NCBI GenBank assembly: GCA_964536965.1
Contig: CAZIAL010000015.1
Coordinates: forward strand, 8,519 to 72,518
Source: JACMQW01 sp964536965
GTDB taxonomy: Bacteria; Bdellovibrionota; UBA1018
Length of the DNA stretch: 64,000 nt
Direction of reading: 5' to 3'
The translations under genes and the position numbers were made by a program. Positions 25,704-33,827 of the stretch are shown here, in pieces (the stretch's first letter is position 1; each line of letters starts with the position of its first letter). The notes beneath the pieces were generated by a model. That model did no database searches and had not been told where the DNA came from. It was given only the letters and a program-made list of their open reading frames with translations.

Positions 25704-26741
25704 GTGAAGAACGACCGATCGACGATTCGCTTTTTTCTATTGTCCGCGATCACCCTCGCTCTCGTGCCGTATTCGGCGCGAGCCGAAGAAGACTACATCG
25801 CACGCGCCGTGAGCGTGAGCGGCAAAGTCTTGGTTCGGGGAGAGGGCGCCGGAAGCGTTCAGATGACGTTTCTCAAGCCGGGCGACAAGCTCGCGAAGGG
25901 AACCATCATCAACACGAGTTCCAACGGAGCCGTGAAGCTCCTCATGACGGATCGAACGATTCTCGATCTGGGACCCTCGTCCCTCTTTAAGATGAATGAC
26001 TACAAACTCGGAAACGTCGGCGATCGGCAAGTCGACATGTCGCTCGATTACGGACAGGTCCGCGCTTCCGTGAACGAAAAGATCACTTCGAACAAAGGAA
26101 AGTTCACCATCCGCACGAAGGCCGCCACCATGGGCGTGCGCGGAACCGAGTTCGTCGTGAACGCTCCGATCCCCGTCGGCGCCACGGGCGCCGCCGCCAT
26201 CGAGCCGCCGAAGACTTCGCTGACCGTGATGCACGGAAAAGTCGAAGTCGCGGACGCGATGCAACCGTCGAAGGTCGTCGCGGTCACCCCGGGATTCCAG
26301 TTCGCGAAGTCGGGTGATACCGCCGGACAGGTCGCGCAACTTCCCCCTCAGGACGTCGCCCGAATCAAGTCCGATGCTTTCCAGAAGGACATGACTTTCA
26401 CCCAGACGGTCGTCTTCGACGCCAATACGAGCGCGGAATCGAATAACCGCGGAAAAGAAACGGCGAGCAATCAGTCGGGCGAAGGCAAGGGCGGCTCGAA
26501 GGACGACCCGAAAGGCGAACCGAAGGGCGAAGCTCCTCGCGGCGGGATGCAGACGCTCGAGAACATCGGGATGTCGGTCGAAACCCAATCGAAAGAAACG
26601 CCTCCGCCGGCGATCACGGATCTGAAACTTCCGGGAACTTTTACCCCCGAGGTTCCACAGAGCCGCCCGATCGACCAGCTGAACGGCCGATTCGTGAATC
26701 TGAAGGTTCGCTTCTGCCCTCCGGGCGCCGCCGGCTGCTAA
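25704..26741 (+). CDS. Exported FecR-domain protein
   Basis: A 345-residue protein using GTG with AAGGAG seven nt upstream; longer upstream frames lack a ribosome site and delay the signal peptide (FFLLSAITLALVPYSARA). The FecR domain is clear: VSGKVLVRGEG, LKPGDKLAKGTIINTSSNGAVKLLMTD, LDYGQVRASVNEK and the hallmark FTIRTKAATMGVRGTEF, followed by SLTVMHGKVEV. The C-terminus is low complexity (Gly/Lys/Glu) and ends in RFCPPGAAGC. FecR-domain exported proteins typically act as periplasmic sensors or scaffolds; no sigma factor is nearby. It is divergent from the TPR-barrel gene, with a 177-nt shared upstream region. Confidence 0.85.
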   Translation: MKNDRSTIRFFLLSAITLALVPYSARAEEDYIARAVSVSGKVLVRGEGAGSVQMTFLKPGDKLAKGTIINTSSNGAVKLLMTDRTILDLGPSSLFKMNDYKLGNVGDRQVDMSLDYGQVRASVNEKITSNKGKFTIRTKAATMGVRGTEFVVNAPIPVGATGAAAIEPPKTSLTVMHGKVEVADAMQPSKVVAVTPGFQFAKSGDTAGQVAQLPPQDVARIKSDAFQKDMTFTQTVVFDANTSAESNNRGKETASNQSGEGKGGSKDDPKGEPKGEAPRGGMQTLENIGMSVETQSKETPPPAITDLKLPGTFTPEVPQSRPIDQLNGRFVNLKVRFCPPGAAGC

Positions 26742-26754
26742 GCTGCTTTCGCGG

Positions 26755-28020
26755 TTAAAGCAACCGAAGCTCGACGACCTCTTCGCGAAGCGCGCGAATG
26801 ACCTCTTTGCTATGTTCGGGGCCGCGCGTTTCGAGCGTGAGCGCCACTTCCGTGCGATCGAGCGTCGCGCCGAGTTCGCTTCGGTCATGGATCGCCTGGA
26901 TCACGTTCGCGCCGCTCTGGGCGATCGTCGCCGTAAGTTTCGCCAACGATCCCGGCCGATCCGAGATGAGGACGTTTGCGCGAAGTCGTCGACCCTTGCG
27001 AATCAGCCCGCGGTCGATCACGCGGTTCAGAACGTTTACGTCGATGTTGCCGCCGCAGACGATGATGACGACCTTCTTGCCTTTAATTTCCTTCCGAATC
27101 TGATCCAGTACCGCAACCGACACGGCAGCCGCTCCTTCCGAAACGACTTTCGCCTTCTCGGCGAGCGTGAGAATCGCCGCCGCGATCGTCTCGTCGTCCG
27201 CTTCGAGCATACGATCGACGGTCTTCTTCAGAATATCGAACGTCGTTTTCCGCGTCGCGCCGACGGCGATCCCGTCCGCGAAAGTATCGACCTTCGCCAT
27301 CGTCACCGGGTGCCCCGCGCGCAACGAAAGAAGCATCGCGTGCGCACCCTTGGCCTGGGCGCCGTAGATTTTCGTCTTCGGGCGAAGTTCGCCCATAACG
27401 ACGGATATTCCCGCGAGCAGGCCACCGCCGCCCACCGAGCAAACGATCGCGTCGATCTCCGACATCTGTTCGACGAGTTCGAGGCCGACGGTTCCCTGTC
27501 CCGCGATCACCGCCGTATCGTCGAACGCGTGGATCAGAACTTTTCCGGTCTTCTTCGCGAGTTTTTCGGCGACCCGGAAGGCTTCATCATAACTGTCGCC
27601 ATCGAGGATCACTTCCGCGCCTAGGCTCTCGGTATTCTGGATTTTCACGATCGGGGCCGCGCGCGGCATGACGATCGTCGCTTTCACGCCGAGTTTCTTC
27701 GCGCCCCAGGCCACGCCTTGGGCATGGTTTCCGGCGCTTGCGGCGATCACGCCCTTCTTCTTCTGCGCGGGGGTGAGGCTCGCGATCTTGTTCGTCGCGC
27801 CCCGGATTTTGAACGAACCGATCGGCTGCATGTTTTCCAGCTTCAGGTAAATCTCACACCCATACTCGGCGCTCATCCAGGGGTTGAACAGGAGCGGACT
27901 CGGCGGCAGGAGCTTTCGCAGAACCTCCGAAGCGGCGTGGATCTGGCCCAGGCCCACGGAATGCGCGGCGGGTTTTTTTTCTGATTTCGCGGAGGTCTTC
28001 TTTTTCTTCGGCTTAGCCAT
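26755..28020 (-). CDS. ilvA: Threonine ammonia-lyase with ACT domain
   Basis: A PLP enzyme that deaminates threonine (and serine) to 2-oxobutyrate, feeding isoleucine synthesis or catabolism. The 421 residues show YLKLENMQPIGSFKIRGATNKI with the PLP lysine, AASAGNHAQGVA, VMPRAAPIVKI, ICSVGGGGLLAG-type glycine loop (IVCSVGGGGLLAGI) and GTVGLE. A C-terminal ACT-like domain (RLRANVLISDRPGSLAKLTATI) matches the short TdcB/IlvA type with one ACT module. The start is the ATG before a lysine-rich leader (AKPKKKKTSAKSEKK); a much longer upstream frame is the shadow of the SDR gene. That basic leader is unusual. Expression is coupled to the SDR gene 5 nt upstream. Confidence 0.92.
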   Translation of the reverse strand: MAKPKKKKTSAKSEKKPAAHSVGLGQIHAASEVLRKLLPPSPLLFNPWMSAEYGCEIYLKLENMQPIGSFKIRGATNKIASLTPAQKKKGVIAASAGNHAQGVAWGAKKLGVKATIVMPRAAPIVKIQNTESLGAEVILDGDSYDEAFRVAEKLAKKTGKVLIHAFDDTAVIAGQGTVGLELVEQMSEIDAIVCSVGGGGLLAGISVVMGELRPKTKIYGAQAKGAHAMLLSLRAGHPVTMAKVDTFADGIAVGATRKTTFDILKKTVDRMLEADDETIAAAILTLAEKAKVVSEGAAAVSVAVLDQIRKEIKGKKVVIIVCGGNIDVNVLNRVIDRGLIRKGRRLRANVLISDRPGSLAKLTATIAQSGANVIQAIHDRSELGATLDRTEVALTLETRGPEHSKEVIRALREEVVELRLL

Positions 28021-28025
28021 GTCGT

Positions 28026-28694
28026 TTAGTTCCGTCCGGTCACCTGGATGAGCGCGCCCGTCGTGGACGCGGATTTTTCGAGCGAGAGGTCGAGCAAAGT
28101 TTCGGCGAGTTGCTCGCGCGGTATCCACTGCGAGAAATCCGCTTTCGGCATGTCGCGCCGATTCGCCGGCGTATCGATGATGCCGGGGAGGATCGCGTTC
28201 ACTCGAATCCCGTCCCCTTGCAGTTCGACCGCAAGATTCGTGACGAAGGCGTTGATCGCGCCTTTCGAGGCGGCGTAAGCGCTCATTCCCGCGGCGGGAA
28301 CCTGGGTCGCGATGGAGCTGACGAAGAGAAGCACTCCGTTTTTCTTTTTTTTCATCGCGGGCACGACTGCTGCGGCGAGGTGAAAAGCGGATTCGAAATT
28401 CACGCGCATGAGAAACTGGAAATCTTCGTAGGAGAGCGATTCGACCGGGCTCCAGCGAAACCCTCCGGCACAGTGGACGACGACGTCGAAGGGTTTGGTC
28501 GCGAACCGCCGGCGAACATCCGCTCCGTCCGTCAGATCGACCTGGACCCACTCCACGCCCGGCGTCGAAGGAGGCGCCGAGTTCGGAGATCCGACCGCCG
28601 TGATCGAATCGCCGGCCGCGAGAAAACGCGCGAGGACCGTCTGGCCCAGTGCGCCCGCGGCGCCGGTGATGAGTACGTTTCGGGAAGAGCCCAT
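28026..28694 (-). CDS. Short-chain dehydrogenase/reductase
   Basis: A 222-residue Rossmann enzyme with nucleotide-binding loop LITGAAGALGQTV, VVHCAGG, the catalytic Ser in LLFVSSIATQVP, Tyr-x-x-x-Lys in SAYAASKGAINAF and the following VNAILPGIIDT. All SDR catalytic residues are present; length and motifs fit the classical family. The substrate cannot be read from sequence. It lies just upstream of threonine ammonia-lyase (5 nt) and after tRNA-Arg on the same strand. Confidence 0.88.
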   Translation of the reverse strand: MGSSRNVLITGAAGALGQTVLARFLAAGDSITAVGSPNSAPPSTPGVEWVQVDLTDGADVRRRFATKPFDVVVHCAGGFRWSPVESLSYEDFQFLMRVNFESAFHLAAAVVPAMKKKKNGVLLFVSSIATQVPAAGMSAYAASKGAINAFVTNLAVELQGDGIRVNAILPGIIDTPANRRDMPKADFSQWIPREQLAETLLDLSLEKSASTTGALIQVTGRN

Positions 28695-28723
28695 GTGATT
28701 CCTGTCAATCCGGTGGCGGAAAA

Positions 28724-28800
28724 TGGCGACCCCAGCAGGACTCGAACCTGCAACCCCTACCTTAGAAGGGTAGTGCTCTATCCAGTTGAGCTATGGGGTC
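28724..28800 (-). tRNA. tRNA-Arg (anticodon TCT)
   Basis: On the minus strand the acceptor arms GACCCCA / TGGGGTC enclose a D-arm beginning AGCTC and an anticodon stem CTACC / GGTAG around the loop CTTCTAA, giving anticodon TCT. The T-loop is GTTCGAGTC and the CCA end is encoded. It reads AGA/AGG Arg codons. A TTGAAA and TAAAAT pair lies upstream (rightward) of it, with a long spacer. Confidence 0.96.
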
Positions 28801-28879
28801 TTACATTTATCGTTTTAGACTATCATTTTAGACCATGAAGCTTTCGGGCTTTCAAGAGAAGGACTAAACTGGAACTCGG

Positions 28880-29134
28880 ATGCCTCTTTTCGACTACATC
28901 TGCACCAGGTGCCGCCACTCTTTCGAGACGATCGTCAGCTCGGCTGCGAATTCGGACGCGCCCGTCTGCCCGAAATGCGCGCACCCGGAGACCGAGCGCC
29001 AGATCGTCCGTTTTCGCGTGGGGGGACGGGGCGACCTGCGCGAAAGCACCGAATTCCACGGATGTCATCCGGCGGAAGAAACGCACCATCACCATGCCGG
29101 CTGCGGGCACGGCGGGTCCTCGGACTCGAAATGA
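28880..29134 (+). CDS. FmdB-family zinc-ribbon protein
   Basis: An 84-residue protein starting MPLFDYICTRCRHSFE with a second pair CPKC at about 36-39: the FmdB/CxxC-CxxC ribbon found as a putative regulator in many bacteria. The His/Gly-rich end (ETHHHHAGCGHGG) adds further potential metal ligands. It overlaps the next gene by 4 nt (ATGA), so it is translationally coupled to the App1-type phosphatase. Confidence 0.85.
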   Translation: MPLFDYICTRCRHSFETIVSSAANSDAPVCPKCAHPETERQIVRFRVGGRGDLRESTEFHGCHPAEETHHHHAGCGHGGSSDSK

Positions 29135-29847
29135 GCGCGCCGAGTCCCGCTCCTTTTCTCGTCGTTTCGGACTTCGACGATACCCTGAAAATCTCCCATA
29201 CGACGAATCGGCTGCGCACCGTCTTCCGCGGACTTTTCGCCAAGCAGGCGTACGCCGGGATGGCCGAACTTTATCAGGAATGGATGGGCGAGCATCCGTT
29301 CGTGATCCTGAGTTCCTCGCCACGCGCGATCGAGGGAAAGATCGGTCGCTTCCTCGACCACCACGGTTACCCGAAGCGCGAGATCTGGCTGCGGGACTGG
29401 CTTCGGCAAACCGATATCCGAAGATACAAGGCGACGGCGCTTGAACGAGTCGCCGCCCGTTCCGAGCCCGCATTCATCTTCGTCGGCGACGATGCCGAGT
29501 ACGATCCGGAGGTCTTCGCCGGATTTCGGGAAAAGCACCCGGAGCGCACGCTCGCGATCTATATTCGGAAAATGCGCGGTCGACCGCTGCCCGAGGGAGT
29601 GGTTCCGTTTCATTCCGCATTCGAAATCGCGCTCGCCGAACTCGAGGCGGGTCGACTCCGTCTACCCCAAGCCGCCCGCATCGGGAAAGCGATCCTGGAT
29701 CACGGCGAAGCGGACCAGATCATCCCCTACTTCGCGTCGCTCCCGATCGATCTCGCGCTACGCGATAAGTTTCCGACGCTCGAAGCGCTGATCGACTCCG
29801 TGAACGGGCGTTACGATCAGATTCGAAAATTCAGGAAACCGCGGTGA
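29131..29847 (+). CDS. App1-type HAD phosphatase (DUF2183)
   Basis: A 238-residue protein. FLVVSDFDDTLKISHTTNR provides the HAD nucleophile Asp pair (D-x-D-D-T). FVILSSSPRAIEGKIGRFLDHHGYP and FIFVGDDAEYDPEVF supply the conserved Ser and the acidic motif. The combination of 'SS.P......fl...g.P' with 'GDd.e.D.e.Y' is the App1/lipin-like (LNS2-type) phosphatase catalytic domain. The yeast App1 relative dephosphorylates phosphatidate; whether this one acts on a lipid is inference. ATG 29131 overlaps the FmdB stop, and the next gene's GTG overlaps its own stop by 4 nt. Confidence 0.82.
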   Translation: MSAPSPAPFLVVSDFDDTLKISHTTNRLRTVFRGLFAKQAYAGMAELYQEWMGEHPFVILSSSPRAIEGKIGRFLDHHGYPKREIWLRDWLRQTDIRRYKATALERVAARSEPAFIFVGDDAEYDPEVFAGFREKHPERTLAIYIRKMRGRPLPEGVVPFHSAFEIALAELEAGRLRLPQAARIGKAILDHGEADQIIPYFASLPIDLALRDKFPTLEALIDSVNGRYDQIRKFRKPR

Positions 29848-30710
29848 AAGATTTCCTCGTCGCGAATCCCATCGTTTTCGAAGTCTCGGTGGCGCTCGTT
29901 TCGGTCGTGGCCGGCGCTTTCGGCGCGCTCCTCGGACTCGGCGGTGGATTCATCCTGATTCCCTTTCTCACGCTGGTGCTCGGGATCCACATCCATTACG
30001 CCATCGGCGCGAGCCTCGTTTCCGTGATCGCGACGTCTTCGGGCGCGGCTTCTTCGTACCTGCGCGATCGACTGACGAATGTCCGGGTCGCGATTTTTCT
30101 CGAACTGGGCACGACTCTAGGGGCGATTACCGGAGTCGTGCTCGCCGCGCGAATCGCGCCTTCCGGACTCTATCTCCTTTTCTCCGCGCTTCTCGGCTGG
30201 TCGGCCTACTCGATGCTTCGCCGTCGTGAAGTCGCGGGCGAAGTTCGCGAGGTTCCGCCGGACCCGCTTGCCGATCGACTCCGGCTCCACTCGGTTTATC
30301 CGGGCGGCCCCCAGCAGACGTTGGTGGAGTATCGCGTAGGGCGATCGCGCCTGGGACTTCTTCTCATGTACGTCGCCGGATGCGTGTCGGCTCTCCTCGG
30401 CATCGGAAGCGGAATTCTAAAGGTGCCGGCGATGGACCAGGCGATGCGAATGCCGATCAAGGTATCCTCGGCGACTTCGAATCTCATGATCGGCGTGACG
30501 ACCGCGACGAGCGCGGGAATCTACTTCATGCGGGGAGACATCATTCCCGGGTTGGCCGGTCCGGTCGCGCTCGGAGTCCTGATCGGCTCCCGCTACGGCA
30601 GCCGGTTGCTCGTGCGGTGGAGCGGCCAAACCATTCGCTGGATTTTCGTCGTCATTCTCGTGCTCGTGGCGATCCAGATGGGAGTTAAAGGTGTCCAAAG
30701 CTACCTCTGA
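29844..30710 (+). CDS. TauE/SafE (DUF81) family permease
   Basis: A 288-residue multi-pass membrane protein. FGALLGLGGGFILIPFL in the first helix and VSALLGIGSGILKVPAM in the second half form the duplicated glycine-rich motif of TauE/SafE exporters (sulfite or organosulfonate anions). The start is GTG overlapping the upstream stop by 4 nt. The adjacent DUF1634 gene is the usual companion of this subfamily. The substrate is not evident. Confidence 0.9.
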   Translation: MKDFLVANPIVFEVSVALVSVVAGAFGALLGLGGGFILIPFLTLVLGIHIHYAIGASLVSVIATSSGAASSYLRDRLTNVRVAIFLELGTTLGAITGVVLAARIAPSGLYLLFSALLGWSAYSMLRRREVAGEVREVPPDPLADRLRLHSVYPGGPQQTLVEYRVGRSRLGLLLMYVAGCVSALLGIGSGILKVPAMDQAMRMPIKVSSATSNLMIGVTTATSAGIYFMRGDIIPGLAGPVALGVLIGSRYGSRLLVRWSGQTIRWIFVVILVLVAIQMGVKGVQSYL

Positions 30711-31122
30711 CCCGAAGCTCGATTCCATGAACGATCAGTACCGAGTCGAACTCTGGTTATCGCGGATGTTGCGTACGGGAGTGAACCTTTCGCTTCTCCT
30801 CGTTCTCTCGGGGATGGCCGTGAACTTTTTCACCCGGCAGTCGTGGCTCGGCGAAACGGATCTGAGCGAATTGCTCTCGGGGAACCTCGGTCTGCGTTCG
30901 GATCCGCCTCGTCATCTGGCCGAATTTTTCTTCGGGTTCGCTTCGCTCCAGAGCCTGAATTTCGTCCAAGGATCGATCCTGGTCCTGATTCTCCTTCCCG
31001 CTTTCCGGGTGGCCTTCCTCCTCGGAAGTTTTCTTCGCCAGCGGGACTGGGTCTTCTCGGGTCTGGCGGCGATTGTTCTCGTTCTGATGTCGGTGGGCAC
31101 GATTTTAAAGCTATTTGAGTAG
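30691..31122 (+). CDS. DUF1634 membrane protein, TauE companion
   Basis: A 143-residue protein with three transmembrane helices (TGVNLSLLLVLSGMAVNFF; GSILVLILLPAFRVAFLL; WVFSGLAAIVLVLMSVGTI) and the family-typical ending SVGTILKLFE. It begins with GTG inside the last 20 nt of the TauE-like gene and is known as that family's partner. It probably assists or forms a complex with the permease. Last gene of the four-gene coupled unit. Confidence 0.87.
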   Translation: MSKATSDPKLDSMNDQYRVELWLSRMLRTGVNLSLLLVLSGMAVNFFTRQSWLGETDLSELLSGNLGLRSDPPRHLAEFFFGFASLQSLNFVQGSILVLILLPAFRVAFLLGSFLRQRDWVFSGLAAIVLVLMSVGTILKLFE

Positions 31123-31274
31123 TTTTTTCCTAAAAGTCTTTATATTTCATACAGATGGTCGCCAGCATTCTTCTTGGCTAATCCTAGATTTCAGGATATA
31201 ACGCATTGCGTCACGATGGGCTTTCCGCAGTGCCGGCCCCTCCCCACCTACTCCGATTCGAAGGGAGTCGTTCC

Positions 31275-31925
31275 ATGAAAAACACCACCCGACTTGCCTC
31301 GATTCTCGTCCTCGCGCTGGCCCTCGGCGCGCCCTCGGGGCAAGCGCGTGAACTCGACTTCCTACCCGACGAGGTCGTTCCCACGACGACGGTCATTTCG
31401 GAAGAGACGGGAGAGCTGGTTTTCGACTTCGATGCCAGCGATGCGCTGGAGGCGGCGACCGCCCAGGCATGGAATGCTCCGAAATATCGCCTGGCTGAGG
31501 AAGCGGCGAAACTCACGAAACTTTCCCGCGCCGACTACCTAAAAATCCAGAAAACGACCGTCGGATCGGTTTTTCCGGCCTGCAATTTTTTTCTCATCAC
31601 CGCGCTCTGTAAAGCCGGCTACTGCGAGGAGGGAAAACCCTTTTTCAAGGCCGCCTCCTTCGATGGCTACTTCCGCAGCAACGGGTGGAAAGAAGTCACC
31701 ATTGCTAGCATCAAGAGTTGGCTCCTCGACAACCGAGACTTCGACGCCGTTTTCCAGCGCGACGGCCGCAGCGGACGCGGACACGTCATGATTCCGATCG
31801 GCGTGACCGCCGAGGGAAGAATCCGTTTCGCCCAGGGAAACCACGGGAAGGCGACGAACGAGGTGGTCACTTTCACTCCCCAGAGCGTGGTGAGCCAGGG
31901 GTATCGGGCTTTCGTAAAATTTTAA
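31275..31925 (+). CDS. Secreted protein with possible NlpC/P60- or CHAP-like cysteine hydrolase core
   Basis: A 216-residue protein with signal peptide (RLASILVLALALGAPSGQA-R) and a GGGAG-type ribosome site before ATG. The C-terminal half has Cys103 in PACNFF, His170 in RGHVMIPIG and Asn189/His190 in FAQGNHG, in the order Cys...His...Asn/His expected of papain-fold peptidoglycan hydrolases. The surrounding sequence is too divergent for a firm call. It starts the accessory region after DUF1634, with an AT-richer 150-nt upstream region. Confidence 0.55.
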   Translation: MKNTTRLASILVLALALGAPSGQARELDFLPDEVVPTTTVISEETGELVFDFDASDALEAATAQAWNAPKYRLAEEAAKLTKLSRADYLKIQKTTVGSVFPACNFFLITALCKAGYCEEGKPFFKAASFDGYFRSNGWKEVTIASIKSWLLDNRDFDAVFQRDGRSGRGHVMIPIGVTAEGRIRFAQGNHGKATNEVVTFTPQSVVSQGYRAFVKF

Positions 31926-31975
31926 GTGGTGCGGAAGTCGATGAAGTAGACGAACGGGATTTCGGCCCTCGCACC

Positions 31976-32137
31976 GTGGTGGTCTTCGAGTTCGAGGCTT
32001 ATCCCGAGCCCAAAGTACTCACTCCTTCCGATCTGGGGGCGCTTTACAGGCGCTATAAGAGCTTCTACCGAGTCGCGGAGGTCATCGGCGCGTCCGAGGC
32101 GTTCGCACGCCAGAACGCGGCCAAAAACCGCGATTGA
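31976..32137 (+). CDS. Possible 53-aa helix-turn-helix-like ORF or gene remnant
   Basis: A frame beginning at a GTG run (31976) and ending at 32137. The product contains FEFEAYPEP, then LTPSDLGALYRRYKSFYRVAEVIGAS and EAFARQNAAKN. The second half resembles a helix-turn-helix of the 'L..LY......vA..lG.S...v..' kind. The same frame stays open far upstream, antisense-like inside the preceding gene, and there is no ribosome site. It may be a remnant of a regulator or not translated at all. Confidence 0.3.
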   Translation: MVVFEFEAYPEPKVLTPSDLGALYRRYKSFYRVAEVIGASEAFARQNAAKNRD

Positions 32138-32162
32138 CCATATGTCCCAGATGTGGGACAAT
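32134..32162 (+). promoter_or_regulatory. Promoter with palindromic operator of the toxin-antitoxin pair
   Basis: TTGACC (32134-32139) and GACAAT (32157-32162) are 17 nt apart. A perfect inverted repeat, TGTCCCA-GATG-TGGGACA (32143-32160), fills the spacer and overlaps the -10. This is the arrangement expected if the HTH antitoxin represses its own operon. Confidence 0.6.
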
Positions 32163-32501
32163 AAAAACGTGAAGGCCGCGCGATTCCACCCGAAAGCTCG
32201 AACCGTGATCCAGGATTTCCCGGAGGAGGTTCGCCGGGAGTTAGGAAAGGCGATCTTCGATCTCCAAAAGGGCTCGAAGCTTGGGATGCCGCTGTCGCGG
32301 ACGATGGCTTCGGTGGGGCCTGGAGTCGAGGAGCTGAGGTTAAAGGACCGAAGCGGCGCCTATCGGGTATTTTACTTGGCGAGGCTCGCCGACGAGGTTT
32401 TGGTTTTTCACGCGTTTACAAAAAAGACCGAGAAGACGTCGAAAAAAGAATTGGATGTAGGGAAGAAACGACTCAAGGAGTTACTCGATGAAAAAGACTA
32501 A
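32142..32501 (+). CDS. HigB/RelE-like toxin (Gp49-like, DUF891 family)
   Basis: Up to 119 residues. The core FPEEVRRELGKAIFDLQKG, LGMPLSRTMASVGPGVEELRLKDRSGAYRVFY, then VLVFHAFTKKTEKT and a GKKRLKELL ending are the signature of phage-derived Gp49-like RelE-superfamily mRNA interferases. The first ATG (32142) lies inside the operator palindrome; GTG at 32169 (VKAARFHPKAR...) would give the usual N-terminus and is the more likely start. It precedes its antitoxin with a 14-nt overlap, the HigBA order. Confidence 0.85.
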   Translation: MSQMWDNKNVKAARFHPKARTVIQDFPEEVRRELGKAIFDLQKGSKLGMPLSRTMASVGPGVEELRLKDRSGAYRVFYLARLADEVLVFHAFTKKTEKTSKKELDVGKKRLKELLDEKD

Positions 32502-32787
32502 AGGAATCGTCGCCCGCTCGGCGAAGGAATTGGCGGAAGTCCTCGGGCTCTCGCCTTCGGATGGGCTTGAGATCGAAATCCGAAGCGATCTGAACGATAA
32601 GATCGTCGAGGTCATTAAGCATAAGGGGTTGACCCATGCTCAGGTCGCGAAGCTCGCCCATACGTCCAGGACTCGCGTTACCGCCCTTGTTAACCGAAAC
32701 AGCGGGGATATTTCCACGGATCTCATGCTCCGAATCCTTTCGGCTTTAGGCGTGAGGGCGAAGATCCATTTTAAGATGGCGGCCTAA
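32488..32787 (+). CDS. HigA-like XRE-family antitoxin
   Basis: A 99-residue protein with a C-terminal helix-turn-helix: NDKIVEVIKHKGLTHAQVAKLAHTSRTRVTALVNRNSGDISTDLMLRILSAL in outline (residues 35-90). This fits XRE antitoxins of the XRE N-domain/HigA-2 type. It neutralises the toxin upstream and probably binds the palindrome at 32143-32160. The overlapping start couples translation to the toxin gene. A terminator-like hairpin follows within 12 nt. Confidence 0.85.
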   Translation: MKKTKGIVARSAKELAEVLGLSPSDGLEIEIRSDLNDKIVEVIKHKGLTHAQVAKLAHTSRTRVTALVNRNSGDISTDLMLRILSALGVRAKIHFKMAA

Positions 32788-32797
32788 TCGCCAACGA

Positions 32798-32835
32798 AAA
32801 ACGGGCCGCTGAATTTCTTCAGCAAGCCCGTTTCG
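32798..32835 (+). terminator. Rho-independent terminator of the toxin-antitoxin operon
   Basis: AAAACGGGC pairs with GCCCGTTT around an inner GCTGAA/TTCAGC stem with a TTTC loop. The right arm ends in a short T-rich stretch 45 nt after the antitoxin stop. Confidence 0.75.
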
Positions 32836-32894
32836 ATTCTATATAGCTTGGGACGCGCGGTTAGCGAGTCATCCTAGGGTTAGAAATCGCCGAG

Positions 32895-32935
32895 ACGGAC
32901 GCCGAATCCGATTGTGAATCAGATTCGGCGTCCGT
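32895..32935. repeat. Perfect 14-bp inverted repeat with inner stem
   Basis: ACGGACGCCGAATC pairs perfectly with GATTCGGCGTCCGT, and GATT/AATC pair inside with a GTG loop. It lies between the toxin-antitoxin operon and a convergent hypothetical gene (ends 33038). T-runs on either side are weak. It may serve as a second, bidirectional terminator or be a remnant end of a mobile element. Confidence 0.7.
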
Positions 32936-33037
32936 TTAAAGTCTCGAAAAAATGAATAGGTAAACTCGACTCCCAATACATCGAACTCCGTTGAAATTTT
33001 TTGAGTTGGTGGGACCGCTAAATTTCAACTTCGGAAG

Positions 33038-33601
33038 TCAGCGTTTCGTGGGAAGTGGCCTACCCGCCGAAGGACTTCTCGTGCTTTCTTTAACTGCAGG
33101 GATGAAAGCTCCATTCCGGCTTTCCTTATTTTCCCCAATATTAATCGTGATGATATCGCATTCGTGGTTTAAGTTAATGGTAATCGCGCTGTACGACATG
33201 CTTCGTTTGAGTTGCTCATCCAAAAGACGAGCATCACAATCGAGAATAATTTCTGCTTTTTTCTGTTCGTCTGGCTGGAACCGCTTTGCATAGGCGCTAT
33301 CTGGAACGCCTAGGGCTTTGATTTGGTTCAACATCATTTCATAATCTCTCTTTTCAACCCCTGTTTGAAGTACTTTGATTGGGCGTTGATTGGGAGACTC
33401 TGGCTGAACGAGAAGATAAGCTTGGAAATATCCACCGCGATAAGCTCGGCGATCTCTCTGATAAGCTTCGGTGAGTTTCCCAGAAACCGTCATCCTCGTT
33501 CTCGCCGGTGCGGGTTCCTGTTTCTTTCCCATGGCCATCGCATTACCGCTAACTACTCCGGAACAAGCTGCTACAAAAAGCACGAGCATTAAATTTTTCA
33601 T
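33038..33601 (-). CDS. Small exported protein, function unknown
   Basis: A 187-residue protein with signal peptide (NLMLVLFVAACSGVVSGNAMA-M) and a mature region KKQEPAPARTRMTVSGKLTEAYQRDRR... containing paired Cys (LDCDARLL and NHECDIITI). The CDS and its surroundings are clearly AT-richer than the flanking core genes (codons such as AAA, ATT, TTA are common), which suggests transfer from another source. A GGGGGA-type ribosome site precedes ATG. No family recognised. Confidence 0.62.
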   Translation of the reverse strand: MKNLMLVLFVAACSGVVSGNAMAMGKKQEPAPARTRMTVSGKLTEAYQRDRRAYRGGYFQAYLLVQPESPNQRPIKVLQTGVEKRDYEMMLNQIKALGVPDSAYAKRFQPDEQKKAEIILDCDARLLDEQLKRSMSYSAITINLNHECDIITINIGENKESRNGAFIPAVKESTRSPSAGRPLPTKR

Positions 33602-33827
33602 ATATCCCCCTTGATCGATGATCTATCAAGCTGCATGAGCAGTGCCACATAGAGGAGGCACAAGTATTTGAAATCTTTAGATGTGTCTTATTTTACACTG
33701 TTTAATAAAGAGACAGTCGTCTTGTTCTTAAACGCTATTTGTCTCTTTCCTTTTTTAGTGGATGCCTGAATCGGAGGGGGCAATTCACGCGAACTGCTAG
33801 AAGTGGAACCTGGAGTTGGGGGCGCGG

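Noticed and set aside
28021..28551. Upstream extension of threonine ammonia-lyase
   Set aside because: The added sequence is the out-of-frame shadow of the SDR gene; ATG 28020 begins the real protein.
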